64,000 nt of DNA. Source: Chitinophaga polysaccharea (GTDB taxonomy: Bacteria; Bacteroidota; Bacteroidia; Chitinophagales; Chitinophagaceae). The notes below the pieces were generated by a model. It was not told the DNA's origin. It searched no databases and saw nothing but the letters and a program-made list of their open reading frames with translations. How positions within the stretch are numbered: the first letter of the stretch is position 1; every line of letters begins with the position of its first letter. The stretch is from the NCBI RefSeq assembly GCF_007829335.1, contig NZ_VIWO01000001.1, forward strand, positions 1,054,001 through 1,118,000, read 5' to 3'. Below, piece after piece: positions 26,546 through 35,521 of the stretch. The position numbers and the translations under genes are program-made.

Positions 26546-27052
26546 ATGCGTTTGAAAACATTACTCCTGGGTGGCAGCCTGCTTTTCTCCACGCTGGCCT
26601 GGGCACAGAATGACAATGACAAGGTACTGAAAGGTAAGATAGATATGAAGACATTAATGAATGATCCCGGTACCACCTGGTTCTATAAAGGTGTCAACAG
26701 CTATGAACCCAACGACAATATGCTCAATTATATTAAAGCCAATCGCAGCGGCTTCAATATGGTAGTGGTAATGGGCACCTGGGATCAAACCAGCCGCGAA
26801 GTAGTGCCTGCGCTCTATAAAGTGATGATTACCGGTGGCAGCCCCGATGAACAGGTAGTGATGTTTGGCGCCGATCAGAAACTGCAGTCAGATGCACCAG
26901 TGGATTACAAAGTGAAGAAACTGCCTACCATCATCATCTTTAAAGATGGAAAAGAAGAAGGCCGGATAGTAGGCGCTCCTAAAGAGTCTGTAGAAGCCGA
27001 TATCTCCCGCATCTTATTAAGCAGCAGCAAGAAAGAAAAGGATAAAGAGTAA
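26546..27052 (+). CDS. Exported thioredoxin-fold protein without active-site cysteines
   Basis: A 168-residue protein with a signal peptide (MRLKTLLLGGSLLFSTLAWA, about 20 residues). The body has the thioredoxin order, VVVMGTWDQTSREVVPAL where WCxxC is expected: the two Cys positions are D80 and S83, while the cis-proline loop KKLPTIIIFKDGKEEGR is kept. It therefore cannot do dithiol exchange and may be a binding or scaffold version. The tail is highly charged (KKEKDKE). It follows the MerR gene by 10 bases and ends before a strong terminator. Confidence 0.78.
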   Translation: MRLKTLLLGGSLLFSTLAWAQNDNDKVLKGKIDMKTLMNDPGTTWFYKGVNSYEPNDNMLNYIKANRSGFNMVVVMGTWDQTSREVVPALYKVMITGGSPDEQVVMFGADQKLQSDAPVDYKVKKLPTIIIFKDGKEEGRIVGAPKESVEADISRILLSSSKKEKDKE

Positions 27053-27092
27053 GCACATAGTAACTGCTATAGTTACAGATATTATTAAAAGA

Positions 27093-27133
27093 GAAGGGCG
27101 TTATGTTGTTTCATCAGCAACATAACGCCCTTC
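27093..27133. terminator. Bidirectional terminator between the thioredoxin-fold and mscS genes
   Basis: A perfect 16-bp stem (27093-27108 with 27118-27133; arm GAAGGGCGTTATGTTG), 9-base loop, flanked by AAAAGA and TCTTTTT. Confidence 0.9.
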
Positions 27134-27150
27134 CTCTTTTTAGCGACTAT

Positions 27151-28254
27151 TTATCTTCGTTCATCCGTAATCGTTACATTGGTGGAAGTCGTGGGTAATT
27201 TAATATCCCGGGTTTCCAGCAGTTTGATGATCGATAGGTTAATACTCTCCCGCAGCGCCGCGTAGCGGCTGCCGTCGATGATGTAAGTATTGAAAATGAC
27301 CTGGATTACGTAAGTATCTTTTGTAAAATCATGGAGGTTTACGGTAAAGCCTTCCAGTACATTAGCATCGTTTTTTAAAAGTTGCCGTACATCCTGTAGA
27401 AATAATAGCAGGTTTTCCGCCGGCGTATCGGTGCCAAATTCCATTTTGAGCGCCACCCGTTGCTGGGTGCGGAGCGACAGGTTGTCCAGGATACTGTCCA
27501 CCATCTTTTTATTAGGCACGGTTACAAACGTTTTTTCCAGGGTACGAATGCGGGTACTACGCAGTCCTATCTTTTCTACAGATCCCTGGTAGGTATCTAC
27601 CTTAACGCTATCGCCTACACGGAATGGTTTATCGAAAAAGATGATAAAGGAGCCTATCAGGTTTTCAATACTTTCTTTGGCAGCAAGGGCAAGGGCCGCA
27701 GCACCGATACCCAAACCCGCGATAATCTTTTCTACCAGCCCGTTACCAAACAGGATGCGGACAAAGGCAATGGCTCCCATAATGAATATGATAGCCTTGA
27801 AAAAATCGCGGAAGAAAACGATAAACTGGTTATCGGTTTTATCTTCTGTGAGATCGGCCTTTTTTTCCAGCACCAGGGCCACAAAGTCGATCAACCGCAA
27901 CACAATCCAGATGATACTCATGCTCAGAGCCAGCTCCAGCAGGGTATCGGTTACATTTTGCACGGTCACTTTCCCATATACATGTACGTTCAGTAAACGC
28001 GGAAAAGTAAACCGGTCGATCGTCAGCATAAAGGTGATCAGCAACAGGAAATATTCCAGTGGTCTTAACAGGAGGTTGACAAAGTCTTTTTCATCGATTT
28101 GCGGCGACCAGTGCTTCACCAGCCTGAAAAGGATGGCGGCCAGTCCTTTGGACACGTATCGTTTTACGATGAATACAAACAATAAAACACCGATCAATAC
28201 GAGATAATCCCGGATGGTGTTGTCTAAAAATACTTCGTTCAAAAAGTCATTCAT
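27151..28254 (-). CDS. MscS-family mechanosensitive ion channel
   Basis: A 367-residue protein with about four transmembrane helices (about 18-35, 68-85, 108-125, 150-170), then the conserved pore helix TM3 region GLGIGAAALALAAKESIENLIGSF (residues about 185-210) and the soluble MscS beta domain (FRVGDSVKVDTYQGSVEKIGLRSTRIRTL) with C-terminal alpha-beta part. It opens under membrane tension to release solutes in osmotic downshift. The upstream amidohydrolase gene ends 9 bases before its ATG, so they are likely cotranscribed. Confidence 0.88.
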   Translation of the reverse strand: MNDFLNEVFLDNTIRDYLVLIGVLLFVFIVKRYVSKGLAAILFRLVKHWSPQIDEKDFVNLLLRPLEYFLLLITFMLTIDRFTFPRLLNVHVYGKVTVQNVTDTLLELALSMSIIWIVLRLIDFVALVLEKKADLTEDKTDNQFIVFFRDFFKAIIFIMGAIAFVRILFGNGLVEKIIAGLGIGAAALALAAKESIENLIGSFIIFFDKPFRVGDSVKVDTYQGSVEKIGLRSTRIRTLEKTFVTVPNKKMVDSILDNLSLRTQQRVALKMEFGTDTPAENLLLFLQDVRQLLKNDANVLEGFTVNLHDFTKDTYVIQVIFNTYIIDGSRYAALRESINLSIIKLLETRDIKLPTTSTNVTITDERR

Positions 28255-28263
28255 AAGTTACAG

Positions 28264-29409
28264 CTAAATTATTCTACTGCTTTCCTGGTTAATCAATATC
28301 ACACCTGGTTTGGTACCGGTGTTGAAACTGCCGTAGGTATCCTGGATGTTCAGGGCCTTTGCGCCGTTAAAAGTAGCCCATTGCAGGATTTCTGCCAACG
28401 GAATTTCCGGGAAATGGTGACGGATGGTTTTTATTTCTTCCCAAATGGATAGCCGGTGGTTGGAAGCCAGGCTGTCGGTACCCAATGTAATGGAGCATTG
28501 CAGGCGACGGAACAGCGGAATGTCTGGCAGGCGGTCTTCTATATACAGGTTGGCCTGTGGGCATAGGCACCACCAGGTTTCCAGGGGTTGTTGTTGTGCA
28601 AAGCGTATATCCTCTTCCGTGGTAAAGGTGTTGTGCACCAGTAATATTTTATTTTGGGAGAAGTGAGAAAGCCAGGCTTCCAGGCTGTTGGTCCCGGTAG
28701 GCTGGAACGTGCTTACGTCCATGCCGAAATGTTGATAAAAACGGAGGAAATCGCCTGTTTTGTGCCGGAATAATTCATTTTCCGCTGCGGTTTCCTGGTT
28801 GTGGATCGTTACGGGTGTATTATCGGGGGTATTGCCAAGCAGGCCAAATAGTGTTTGGCTAACGGAATAGGGAGCATGTGGTACAATGGCGCATTGATGG
28901 TGGCTGCCATTGATTTCCCGGAAGGAAGCCAATACATCCAGGCTATACTGGTATCGGCCTTGGGCGCCGGCATCGGCTACGCCCATACATTCGATGAAAG
29001 AATGGTAGTACATTCTGCCCTGTTGTTTTTTTACCAGGGTGGTGGTGCCGTTGCAAATATCTCCCACGGCGGAAATGCCGGCATCCCACATTTCCTGTTC
29101 GGCCCTGTCGATAGCCTCGTTGATGTTGCCGGTATATTGGTTACGGGACTGCATTACCTGGGTCAGAAAGGCCGGAAGGCCGGTTTTTTCCGGGATTACG
29201 CCTTTCATATGTGATAATTCCAGGTGACAATGGGTATTAACAAACCCCGGGCACAAAATACCATCCAGTTCCTGTACGCTATCTCCGGCATCTGATGCCG
29301 CTACAATGCCCGCCACTACGCCGTTTTCATGGAGTAGCAGTACGTTGTCGGGGCCCAGCAGCCGGGTGCCGTTAAATATATCCTTTCCTTTTAATTTGAT
29401 CTGTTTCAA
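28264..29409 (-). CDS. Amidohydrolase-family metal-dependent hydrolase (cytosine-deaminase/SsnA-like)
   Basis: A 381-residue amidohydrolase. Metal and substrate blocks are CPGFVNTHCHLELSHMKG (HxH, about residue 58), IVPHAPYS (about 175), a middle His-containing strand VHNTFTT, and LGTDSLASNHRLSIWEE (Asp, about 310). These fit deaminases of nucleobase or S-adenosylhomocysteine type (including aminofutalosine deaminase), but I cannot tell which substrate. Soluble and cytoplasmic. The start at 29409 is divergent from prfA. It is followed by mscS at 9 bases. Confidence 0.78.
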   Translation of the reverse strand: MKQIKLKGKDIFNGTRLLGPDNVLLLHENGVVAGIVAASDAGDSVQELDGILCPGFVNTHCHLELSHMKGVIPEKTGLPAFLTQVMQSRNQYTGNINEAIDRAEQEMWDAGISAVGDICNGTTTLVKKQQGRMYYHSFIECMGVADAGAQGRYQYSLDVLASFREINGSHHQCAIVPHAPYSVSQTLFGLLGNTPDNTPVTIHNQETAAENELFRHKTGDFLRFYQHFGMDVSTFQPTGTNSLEAWLSHFSQNKILLVHNTFTTEEDIRFAQQQPLETWWCLCPQANLYIEDRLPDIPLFRRLQCSITLGTDSLASNHRLSIWEEIKTIRHHFPEIPLAEILQWATFNGAKALNIQDTYGSFNTGTKPGVILINQESSRII

Positions 29410-29439
29410 TTACCTGCTGTTTAATTAAGTTAATGGTGT

Positions 29440-29447
29440 TAATTTTG
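29440..29447 (+). promoter_or_regulatory. -7 element (TAATTTTG) of prfA
   Basis: Exact TAnnTTTG match 61 bases before the prfA ATG; the upstream spacing has only a weak TGTTTA in place of TTTG. Confidence 0.35.
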
Positions 29448-29508
29448 CAACCCGATTGGCAGTATCACTTCCCGGTTTGGGGAGGCTACTCAAAAGTCAA
29501 ATATAATT

Positions 29509-30573
29509 ATGATAGACAAACTGGAAGCTATAAAAGGTCGTTTCGAGCAGGTATCGCTGGCACTTACCAACCCGGAAGTGGTGAGTGATAACAAGAAGTT
29601 TGGTCAGCTCAGCAAGGAATACCGGCAGCTGGAGAAGATCGTAAAGGCATATGATGCCTACCGTAAATTACTGGACAATATTGCCTTCAACAAGGAGGTG
29701 CTGGACAGCGGCGATGAAGAAATGCGCGAGCTGGCCAAGGCCGAAACGGAAGAATTACAGGAGCAGAAGGGTGCTGCCGAAGAGGAAATCCGTAACCTGT
29801 TGATTCCTAAAGATCCCCAGGATGAAAAGAATGCTATTCTTGAAATCCGGGCGGGTACTGGTGGTGATGAGGCCAGTCTCTTTGCGGGCGACTTATTCCG
29901 TATGTACCTCCGCTTCTGTGAGCTGAAGGGCTGGTCGACCAGTTTACTGAGTGAAAACCCCGGTTCTGCCGGTGGTTACAAGGAAATCGTGATGGAGGTA
30001 AGCGGCGACGATGTATATGGTACCCTGAAATTTGAATCCGGTGTACACCGTGTACAACGGGTGCCAGCTACAGAAGCCTCAGGTCGGGTGCATACTTCTG
30101 CTGCCACCGTAGCGGTGTTACCAGAGGCAGAAGAGGTGGATGTAGATGTAAGAGAGGCAGATATTAAGATGGATACCTTCCGTTCTTCTGGTGCGGGTGG
30201 TCAGCACGTAAACAAGACCGAATCGGCGGTAAGGCTTACGCACATACCTACCGGCGTGGTGGTAGAGTGCCAGGAAGGCCGTAGCCAGCACTCCAACCGT
30301 GAAATTGCCATGAAAATGCTGCGTACCCGTATCTATGAAGCGGCAGTACGTAAACACGAGGATGCTATTGCTTCACAGCGTAAGAGCCTGGTATCTACGG
30401 GCGATCGTTCCGCCAAAATACGGACCTATAATTATCCCCAGGGGCGTGTAACCGATCACCGTATTGGTATGACGGTATATAACATGGATGCCTTTATGAA
30501 TGGCGACATCAAAGAAATGATCGATGCTCTGCAGTTTGCGGAGAATGCCGAAAAGCTGAAACAAGGTAATTAA
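29509..30573 (+). CDS. prfA: Peptide chain release factor 1
   Basis: A 354-residue RF1. The tripeptide anticodon PAT (186-188) that reads UAA/UAG is present in RVPATEASGRVHTS, and the catalytic GGQ is at 230-232 (SGAGGQHVNKTES). The N-terminal helical domain and RSQHSNREIAMKML region are of normal length. It hydrolyses peptidyl-tRNA at stop codons. Followed by a strong hairpin. Confidence 0.96.
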   Translation: MIDKLEAIKGRFEQVSLALTNPEVVSDNKKFGQLSKEYRQLEKIVKAYDAYRKLLDNIAFNKEVLDSGDEEMRELAKAETEELQEQKGAAEEEIRNLLIPKDPQDEKNAILEIRAGTGGDEASLFAGDLFRMYLRFCELKGWSTSLLSENPGSAGGYKEIVMEVSGDDVYGTLKFESGVHRVQRVPATEASGRVHTSAATVAVLPEAEEVDVDVREADIKMDTFRSSGAGGQHVNKTESAVRLTHIPTGVVVECQEGRSQHSNREIAMKMLRTRIYEAAVRKHEDAIASQRKSLVSTGDRSAKIRTYNYPQGRVTDHRIGMTVYNMDAFMNGDIKEMIDALQFAENAEKLKQGN

Positions 30574-30601
30574 TCGGCTGTTATAGAAAATTGATAGTAA
30601 T

Positions 30602-30649
30602 GTTGCGGAAAGATACCCGGAGAATGATCTGTTGTTATCTTTCCGCAAC
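30602..30649 (+). terminator. 14-bp hairpin downstream of prfA
   Basis: GTTGCGGAAAGATA (30602-30615) pairs exactly with 30636-30649; the loop is 20 bases. It is followed by CTCGTTTTAAA. Probable terminator. Confidence 0.65.
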
Positions 30650-30753
30650 CTCGTTTTAAATTTCCCAAAATATCCTACATTTAGTCAGTACTCTTGAATA
30701 GCAAGGGTATAGCACTAAAAACAAACCTTTACTTCCCTAAAAAATCATCTCCA

Positions 30754-31332
30754 ATGTTAGAGCAATTAATGGACCTGGTCCGCGAACATGCACAGGGTGC
30801 TGTGGTGAACAACCCGGCTGTTCCCAATGAACAAAATGAAGCGGTAATTGGTGCTGCCACTGAATCCATTGCTTCAGGTTTACAACAAGAGCTGGCCAAT
30901 GGCAACACAGAAGGAGTATTGTCGTTACTCAGCGGAAATGGCGGCGAAACTGCCAGCAACCCGGTGGTAAGCAATATTTCCAATAACCTGGTGGGTACCT
31001 TGTTGGAAAAATTTAACCTGGACAAGGGTGCCGCTACACAGCTGGCTGCCAGCCTTATTCCTGCGGTACTTGGTTCACTGGTACATAAAACCAATGATCC
31101 TTCCAACAGCAGCTTTAGCCTGGATGGTATCCTGAATTCGCTCACAGGTGGTTCGGCACAGGGCATTAATCTGCAGGGCATACTGGGTAAACTGTCTGGT
31201 GGTTTAGACACCAACGGCGACGGGCAGGTTAACCTGGAAGATTTAAAGGGATTATTATCTAATGGGGCGCAACAACAGCAGGCGAACGCTGGTGGCGGTT
31301 TTGGCGGATTATTAAAAAATCTGTTAGGTTGA
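30754..31332 (+). CDS. DUF937-like protein with an EF-hand-like loop
   Basis: A 192-residue, Gln/Asn/Gly-rich protein of DUF937 (YidB-like) flavour: MLEQLMDLVREHAQ, long amphipathic helices, then a short block DTNGDGQVNLED (residues about 153-164), which has the D-x-N-x-D-x-Q-x-N-x-x-D pattern of a calcium-binding EF-hand/dockerin loop. The end is Gly-rich (GGGFGGLLKNLLG). ATG 30754 is preferred over the ORF start at 30694, which adds an unrelated 20 residues. Function unknown. Confidence 0.7.
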   Translation: MLEQLMDLVREHAQGAVVNNPAVPNEQNEAVIGAATESIASGLQQELANGNTEGVLSLLSGNGGETASNPVVSNISNNLVGTLLEKFNLDKGAATQLAASLIPAVLGSLVHKTNDPSNSSFSLDGILNSLTGGSAQGINLQGILGKLSGGLDTNGDGQVNLEDLKGLLSNGAQQQQANAGGGFGGLLKNLLG

Positions 31333-31483
31333 TCCTTTTTGCCGGTTGAGTTGTTACTATTCTGCAACAATATTAGAATATATATTGTTAATCATATATA
31401 TTATCGATATTTGCCTTGTTTTCGTTGAGTATACTTGTTTGATAACCAATGTGCTGCATAAATTAAATTAAATTGGCAGCATA

Positions 31484-31512
31484 TTTGTTTACAGGATTTT
31501 CAATTAGTTTTG
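31484..31512 (+). promoter_or_regulatory. Promoter of the OmpA-like lipoprotein gene
   Basis: TTTG (31484-31487), 17 bases, TAGTTTTG (31505-31512). Both boxes fit the Bacteroidota consensus; the leader would be about 37 bases. Confidence 0.55.
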
Positions 31513-31555
31513 TCAACGGAATTAATGCTTAAAAACCTTCATGTTTAAAATTATT

Positions 31556-32239
31556 ATGATGAAAAAAATCAATGTTCTGGTAGCTTTGGTCCTATCTGTA
31601 ACCATGTTGTTCAGTTGTAAAACCTGGCAGGGCATGGACAATACCAAGAAAGGTGCTGCCATTGGCGTAGGCGGTGGCGCTGCCGCTGGTGCCGTAATTG
31701 GTAAGGTAGCCGGTAATACCGCATTAGGAGCTATTATTGGGGCTGCTTTAGGTGGCGCAGGTGGTGCTTTGATCGGTAAGAAAATGGACAAACAGGCACA
31801 GGAAATTAAAACTGAGGTGCCAAATGCAACCGTAGAGCGTGTGGGTGAAGGTATTAACGTAACATTTGATGCCGGAGTATTATTCGGTTTCGACAAATCT
31901 GATCTGTCGCCTGTAGCACAGGACAACATCAAACAATTAGCTACCATCCTGAACAAGTATCCAGATACTTATGTTCGTGTGGAAGGTCATACTGACGATA
32001 AAGGTACAGATGCGTATAACATGGGTTTATCTGAAAGAAGAACCAACAGTGTAATTGCATATCTGAAACAACAGGGCATTGCAGCTAACCGTATCCAGGG
32101 CTTCTGGTATGGTAAATCTCAACCTAAAGTACCAAACGATTCGGATGCTAACCGCGCTATCAACCGTCGTTGTGAGTTCTCTATCTTTGCGAATGACAAG
32201 ATGAAGAATGATGCGAAGAAAGAAGCTGGTCAGCAATAA
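31556..32239 (+). CDS. OmpA-family lipoprotein with glycine-zipper domain
   Basis: A 227-residue lipoprotein (lipobox LFSC, Cys21). A glycine zipper (about 35-80, repeating GxxxG with AAAGAVIGKV) precedes a C-terminal OmpA domain (about 100-215) with the peptidoglycan-binding core VEGHTDDKGTDAYNMGLSERR and a NRR near the end. It anchors the outer membrane to peptidoglycan. Either of the adjacent ATGs at 31556 and 31559 may be the start; the ORF start at 31541 is less likely. Terminated at 32275. Confidence 0.88.
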   Translation: MMKKINVLVALVLSVTMLFSCKTWQGMDNTKKGAAIGVGGGAAAGAVIGKVAGNTALGAIIGAALGGAGGALIGKKMDKQAQEIKTEVPNATVERVGEGINVTFDAGVLFGFDKSDLSPVAQDNIKQLATILNKYPDTYVRVEGHTDDKGTDAYNMGLSERRTNSVIAYLKQQGIAANRIQGFWYGKSQPKVPNDSDANRAINRRCEFSIFANDKMKNDAKKEAGQQ

Positions 32240-32274
32240 TATAAGCATATTTATTTCTCATAAGCAGATATAAT

Positions 32275-32305
32275 CCCCTTCCGCCTCAGCGGGAGGGGTT
32301 TTTTT
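32275..32305 (+). terminator. Terminator of the OmpA-like lipoprotein gene
   Basis: CCCCTTCCGC-CTCA-GCGGGAGGGG, ten base pairs with one G.T, then TTTTTTT. Confidence 0.88.
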
Positions 32306-32696
32306 ATTTATGTCTGCCGGAGAAAAACAGGTGTCTTACAATTTTAAATACCCATATGCCTGCGATAGCGCCGAGCGTATCGGCTACTATATCATATATA
32401 TCGAAGCTGCGGCCAATGGCCCAGTACTTCTGTATAAATTCAATAGCCAATCCGTAAGTGGCTGCAATGATCACCAATGTGATAAGGGTTACTGGCGATA
32501 TATATCTTTTCTGCTGGTAGATACCCAGGCTGAGGAACAATACCACACCGCCAAACAGGCCAAAATGGACGATTTTGTCGAAATGTACTTTTTCGAAAAA
32601 TGAATTAGTTGGAATATCCTTTCCCGGAAGGGTACATATAATGAGGATCAGGATGATCCATATAGTAGCTGGCAGGTAGTATTTCAAGAGCTTCAT
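32304..32696 (-). CDS. VanZ-family membrane protein
   Basis: A 130-residue, four-helix protein of VanZ type (TIWIILILIICTLPG, FDKIVHFGLFG, a central VTLITLVIIAATYGLAIEFIQ and FDIYDIVADTLGAIAG). VanZ of enterococci gives low teicoplanin resistance; in other bacteria the family is mainly uncharacterised. It ends inside the T-run of the convergent terminator. The upstream gcvH terminator suggests either weak read-through or its own promoter. Confidence 0.75.
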   Translation of the reverse strand: MKLLKYYLPATIWIILILIICTLPGKDIPTNSFFEKVHFDKIVHFGLFGGVVLFLSLGIYQQKRYISPVTLITLVIIAATYGLAIEFIQKYWAIGRSFDIYDIVADTLGAIAGIWVFKIVRHLFFSGRHK

Positions 32697-32724
32697 GGAG
32701 CAATGTTATTGGATATGCAGTAAA

Positions 32725-32766
32725 AAGGACAACAGGCCGGTCGTCATAACGAGGCCTGTTGTCCTT
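32725..32766 (-). terminator. Terminator of gcvH
   Basis: A perfect 14-bp stem (arm AAGGACAACAGGCC at 32725-32738 with 32753-32766), 14-base loop; on the minus strand it runs into CCTTTTTA. Confidence 0.8.
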
Positions 32767-32793
32767 ACTATATAAAAGAGGTTATAATGTTAA

Positions 32794-33174
32794 TTATTCA
32801 CCTATCAGCGCCTGGTATGCAGCAGCATCCAACAGGGCGTTTACATCAGCCGGGTTAGTAACGGTTACCTTTACCATCCAGCCATCACCATATGGATCCT
32901 GGTTTACCAGTTCCGGTGAGCCATCCAGTTCAGGGTTGATTTCACTTACAGTACCGGCAACGGGCATGAACAGGTCAGATACGGTTTTCACTGCTTCTAC
33001 GGTACCAAACACTTCTTCAGCGTTAATCAGTTTGTTCAGTGAGTTAATATCCACGAAAACGATATCTCCCAATTCACGTTGAGCAAATTCGGTAATACCG
33101 ATGGTAGCCACATTACCTTCTAATAAAATCCATTCGTGATCTTTTGTGTAACGCAGATTTGACGGAAAATTCAT
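32794..33174 (-). CDS. gcvH: Glycine cleavage system H protein
   Basis: A 126-residue lipoyl carrier with the normal lipoyl hairpin: [25 protein letters not shown] followed by AVKTVSD, where Lys63 takes the lipoyl group. It shuttles the aminomethyl intermediate between the P, T and L proteins in the cytoplasm. No other gcv gene is in this window. The preceding cyclophilin gene ends 67 bases upstream. Confidence 0.95.
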   Translation of the reverse strand: MNFPSNLRYTKDHEWILLEGNVATIGITEFAQRELGDIVFVDINSLNKLINAEEVFGTVEAVKTVSDLFMPVAGTVSEINPELDGSPELVNQDPYGDGWMVKVTVTNPADVNALLDAAAYQALIGE

Positions 33175-33241
33175 ATCAAGTTTGATTTTGAGCCGTAAAA
33201 ATACATAGAATGCCCCAATTAAATAAATAGTTCTTTTTGTA

Positions 33242-33904
33242 CTAAAAAAACAGCCATTTCTTCACTACCCGTATCCGCATAGGCACGTCTGTGACGGGTC
33301 TGTTGTTGCCATCGGTTTTAATGGCGGCAATTTTATCAATGACTTCCATCCCTTTTATGACCTGGCCAAATACGGTATAGCTTTGATCCAGGTGTGGGGT
33401 ACCTCCTTCCGTTTTATATACCTGTCGCTGGTCTACCGGGATTTTGCGGCCACCTAGCCTGGTTTTCTCCAGTTTATCGAGCTGCTCATCGGTAAATACC
33501 TTGCCTTGTACAATATAGAACTGGCAACCGGAGGAGGCTTTGTCTGGGCGGTCTTCCCGGGCTGCTGCCAGCGCGCCTTTGCGGTGAAACAAGTCGAGCT
33601 GAAACTCCGGTGGAATGGTATAGCCTACGTCGCCATTGCCCAGCATATCGCCGGTATGAGCATGTTTCGAATCAGGATCTCCCCCCTGGATCATAAATTG
33701 ATTAATGACCCGGTGAAACAGGGTACTGTCGTAAAAGTGGCTCCTGGCCAGTTTGAGAAAGTTATCGCGATGTTTCGGCGTTTGATCGTATAACCGGATG
33801 ACCATGGTGCCGTAGGGGGTATAGACTTTTACCTTTCTGTGCCGGCCTTCGGCAAACAATACGGTCAACAATAAAAGGGTGTGGAGTAGCAGCAGTTTTT
33901 TCAT
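33242..33904 (-). CDS. Exported cyclophilin-type peptidyl-prolyl isomerase
   Basis: A 220-residue protein with an N-terminal hydrophobic signal (about 18 residues) and a cyclophilin domain with [31 protein letters not shown] and [15 protein letters not shown]. Cyclophilins isomerise X-Pro bonds during folding, here in the periplasm. An inserted stretch (about 135-165, with [18 protein letters not shown]) is common in Bacteroidota homologues. It follows the next upstream gene by 9 bases. Confidence 0.88.
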   Translation of the reverse strand: MKKLLLLHTLLLLTVLFAEGRHRKVKVYTPYGTMVIRLYDQTPKHRDNFLKLARSHFYDSTLFHRVINQFMIQGGDPDSKHAHTGDMLGNGDVGYTIPPEFQLDLFHRKGALAAAREDRPDKASSGCQFYIVQGKVFTDEQLDKLEKTRLGGRKIPVDQRQVYKTEGGTPHLDQSYTVFGQVIKGMEVIDKIAAIKTDGNNRPVTDVPMRIRVVKKWLFF

Positions 33905-33913
33905 ACAAGGGTA

Positions 33914-34252
33914 TTATACTTCTTCATGACCAGCAAAGTAAGCAATAATATGCTCTTTGAGGAAGTGTTCCTGTTCTTCCAGTTCCATTTTGGGGACCGG
34001 CTGCAATTCTTTGAAATGAGGCCAGCCGTCTTTGTCATAGCCATCCATTTCAAAATAGCCACTCTGGCTCAGCAGCGTGCATACCGCTACGTGCATCAGG
34101 TCCTGTTTTTGCTCTTTGGTATATTTCTTTTTCAGGTTATTTAGTTCGTTTACGCCGATCAGGAAAAGGATGGCCTCCATATTGGGAGTTTTACCAAACC
34201 TTGCGGTAAGCATTTCCTCTACCGGTTTCCAGCGCTGCTCAAAATCTTCCAT
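33914..34252 (-). CDS. Conserved small protein of unknown function
   Basis: A 112-residue acidic soluble protein (EQRWKPVEEML, a helix, IGVNELNNLKKKYTKEQKQDLMHVAVCTLL, and GYFEMDGYDKDGWPHFKEL). I do not recognise a named domain; proteins like it look like a Bacteroidota-restricted family. It is probably cotranscribed with the cyclophilin 9 bases downstream. TACCTTTG on the minus strand precedes it. Confidence 0.65.
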   Translation of the reverse strand: MEDFEQRWKPVEEMLTARFGKTPNMEAILFLIGVNELNNLKKKYTKEQKQDLMHVAVCTLLSQSGYFEMDGYDKDGWPHFKELQPVPKMELEEQEHFLKEHIIAYFAGHEEV

Positions 34253-34273
34253 GTTCTATTACTTTAGGTGCGG

Positions 34274-34281
34274 CAAAGGTA
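34274..34281 (-). promoter_or_regulatory. -7 element (TACCTTTG) of the small conserved gene
   Basis: Exact TAnnTTTG match on the minus strand 21 bases before the ATG. No -33 TTTG at standard spacing. The rest of 34282-34468 holds nothing else I recognise. Confidence 0.4.
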
Positions 34282-34468
34282 CGGTATACGGAAAAATATT
34301 ATATAATTATGCCCGGCTTTATTAATTTAGGCATCGCCGTTAAATGATTATATCAGCTAAAGTAGCCACAGTGGCAAGTTTAACAGCATTTTAACGGCCT
34401 CTTCACATAGTGATAAGTTTTATTTGACCAGAGAATGTTTATTTTAGCACACCTGAAAAATTATTAGC

Positions 34469-35470
34469 ATGGAAAATACATCGTCCGATATCCGGCAACT
34501 GAATGAGAAGATCCACCAGGCCAGCGCCTTTGTGGACCTGCTCACTATGGAGTTAGGTAAAGTTATTGTTGGCCAGCGTTATATGGTGGAAAGACTGCTG
34601 ATCGGTTTACTGGCCCAGGGCCACGTATTGCTGGAAGGTGTGCCTGGTTTGGCTAAAACGCTGTCGATTAAATCACTCTCATCAGCTATCAACGCTAAAT
34701 TCAGTCGTATACAGTTTACGCCCGACCTCCTGCCGGCGGACGTGATAGGTACTATGATCTACAACCAGCAGAAGAATGAATTTGTAGTACGCAGAGGTCC
34801 CATCTTCGCCAATTTTATCCTGGCAGATGAAATCAACCGTGCCCCGGCCAAAGTGCAAAGCGCCCTGCTGGAAGCCATGCAGGAAAGACAAATTACCATC
34901 GGCGACAACACCTTTAAGCTGGATGAGCCCTTCCTGGTACTGGCTACCCAGAACCCGATAGAGCAGGAAGGTACCTACACCTTGCCGGAAGCGCAGGTAG
35001 ACCGTTTCATGCTGAAAGTAGTGATCGGTTACCCGACCAAAGAAGAAGAAAAACTGATTATCCGTCAGAACCTGAACCCGGAAGCGTCCTCCCCTATCCG
35101 CGCTATCATACAGCCTTCAGATATCATTGAAGCCCGTAAGCTGGTAAGAGAGGTATATATGGATGAGAAGATTGAAAAATACATTCTCGATATCGTTTTT
35201 GCTACCCGTAACCCGGAAGACTATAAGCTGAATAAGCTGAAACCACTCATTGCTTATGGTGGTTCGCCGAGGGCCAGTATTAACCTGGCCTGGGCAGCAA
35301 AAGCCTATGCTTTCATGAAACGACGCGGTTACGTTATTCCGGAAGATGTACGCAACATCTGCTTTGATGTAATGCGTCACCGTGTAGGCTTAACCTACGA
35401 AGCGGAAGCAGAAAACGTTACCAGCGAAAATATATTGAGCGAAATCCTCAACGCCGTAGAGGTTCCATGA
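34469..35470 (+). CDS. MoxR-family AAA+ ATPase
   Basis: A 333-residue AAA+ protein with Walker A GVPGLAKT (57-64), Walker B LADEINRAP (118-126), the conserved ATQNP (about 158-162) and sensor block. MoxR ATPases act as chaperones that mature VWA- and metal-centre-containing partners encoded next to them. Genes for a DUF58 protein, a BatD-like protein and a BatA-like VWA protein follow on the same strand with gaps of 51, 24 and 29 bases, so it leads an operon. Confidence 0.9.
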   Translation: MENTSSDIRQLNEKIHQASAFVDLLTMELGKVIVGQRYMVERLLIGLLAQGHVLLEGVPGLAKTLSIKSLSSAINAKFSRIQFTPDLLPADVIGTMIYNQQKNEFVVRRGPIFANFILADEINRAPAKVQSALLEAMQERQITIGDNTFKLDEPFLVLATQNPIEQEGTYTLPEAQVDRFMLKVVIGYPTKEEEKLIIRQNLNPEASSPIRAIIQPSDIIEARKLVREVYMDEKIEKYILDIVFATRNPEDYKLNKLKPLIAYGGSPRASINLAWAAKAYAFMKRRGYVIPEDVRNICFDVMRHRVGLTYEAEAENVTSENILSEILNAVEVP

Positions 35471-35521
35471 TAACAGCGATTCCCGCTGATTATATTCATC
35501 ACACCTAACTCAAGATTTTTC

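Noticed and set aside
30729-31370. 213-codon minus-strand ORF opposite the DUF937-like gene
   Set aside because: Antisense shadow, rich in Pro/Ser/Leu as expected from reverse reading of a Gly/Asn-rich gene.
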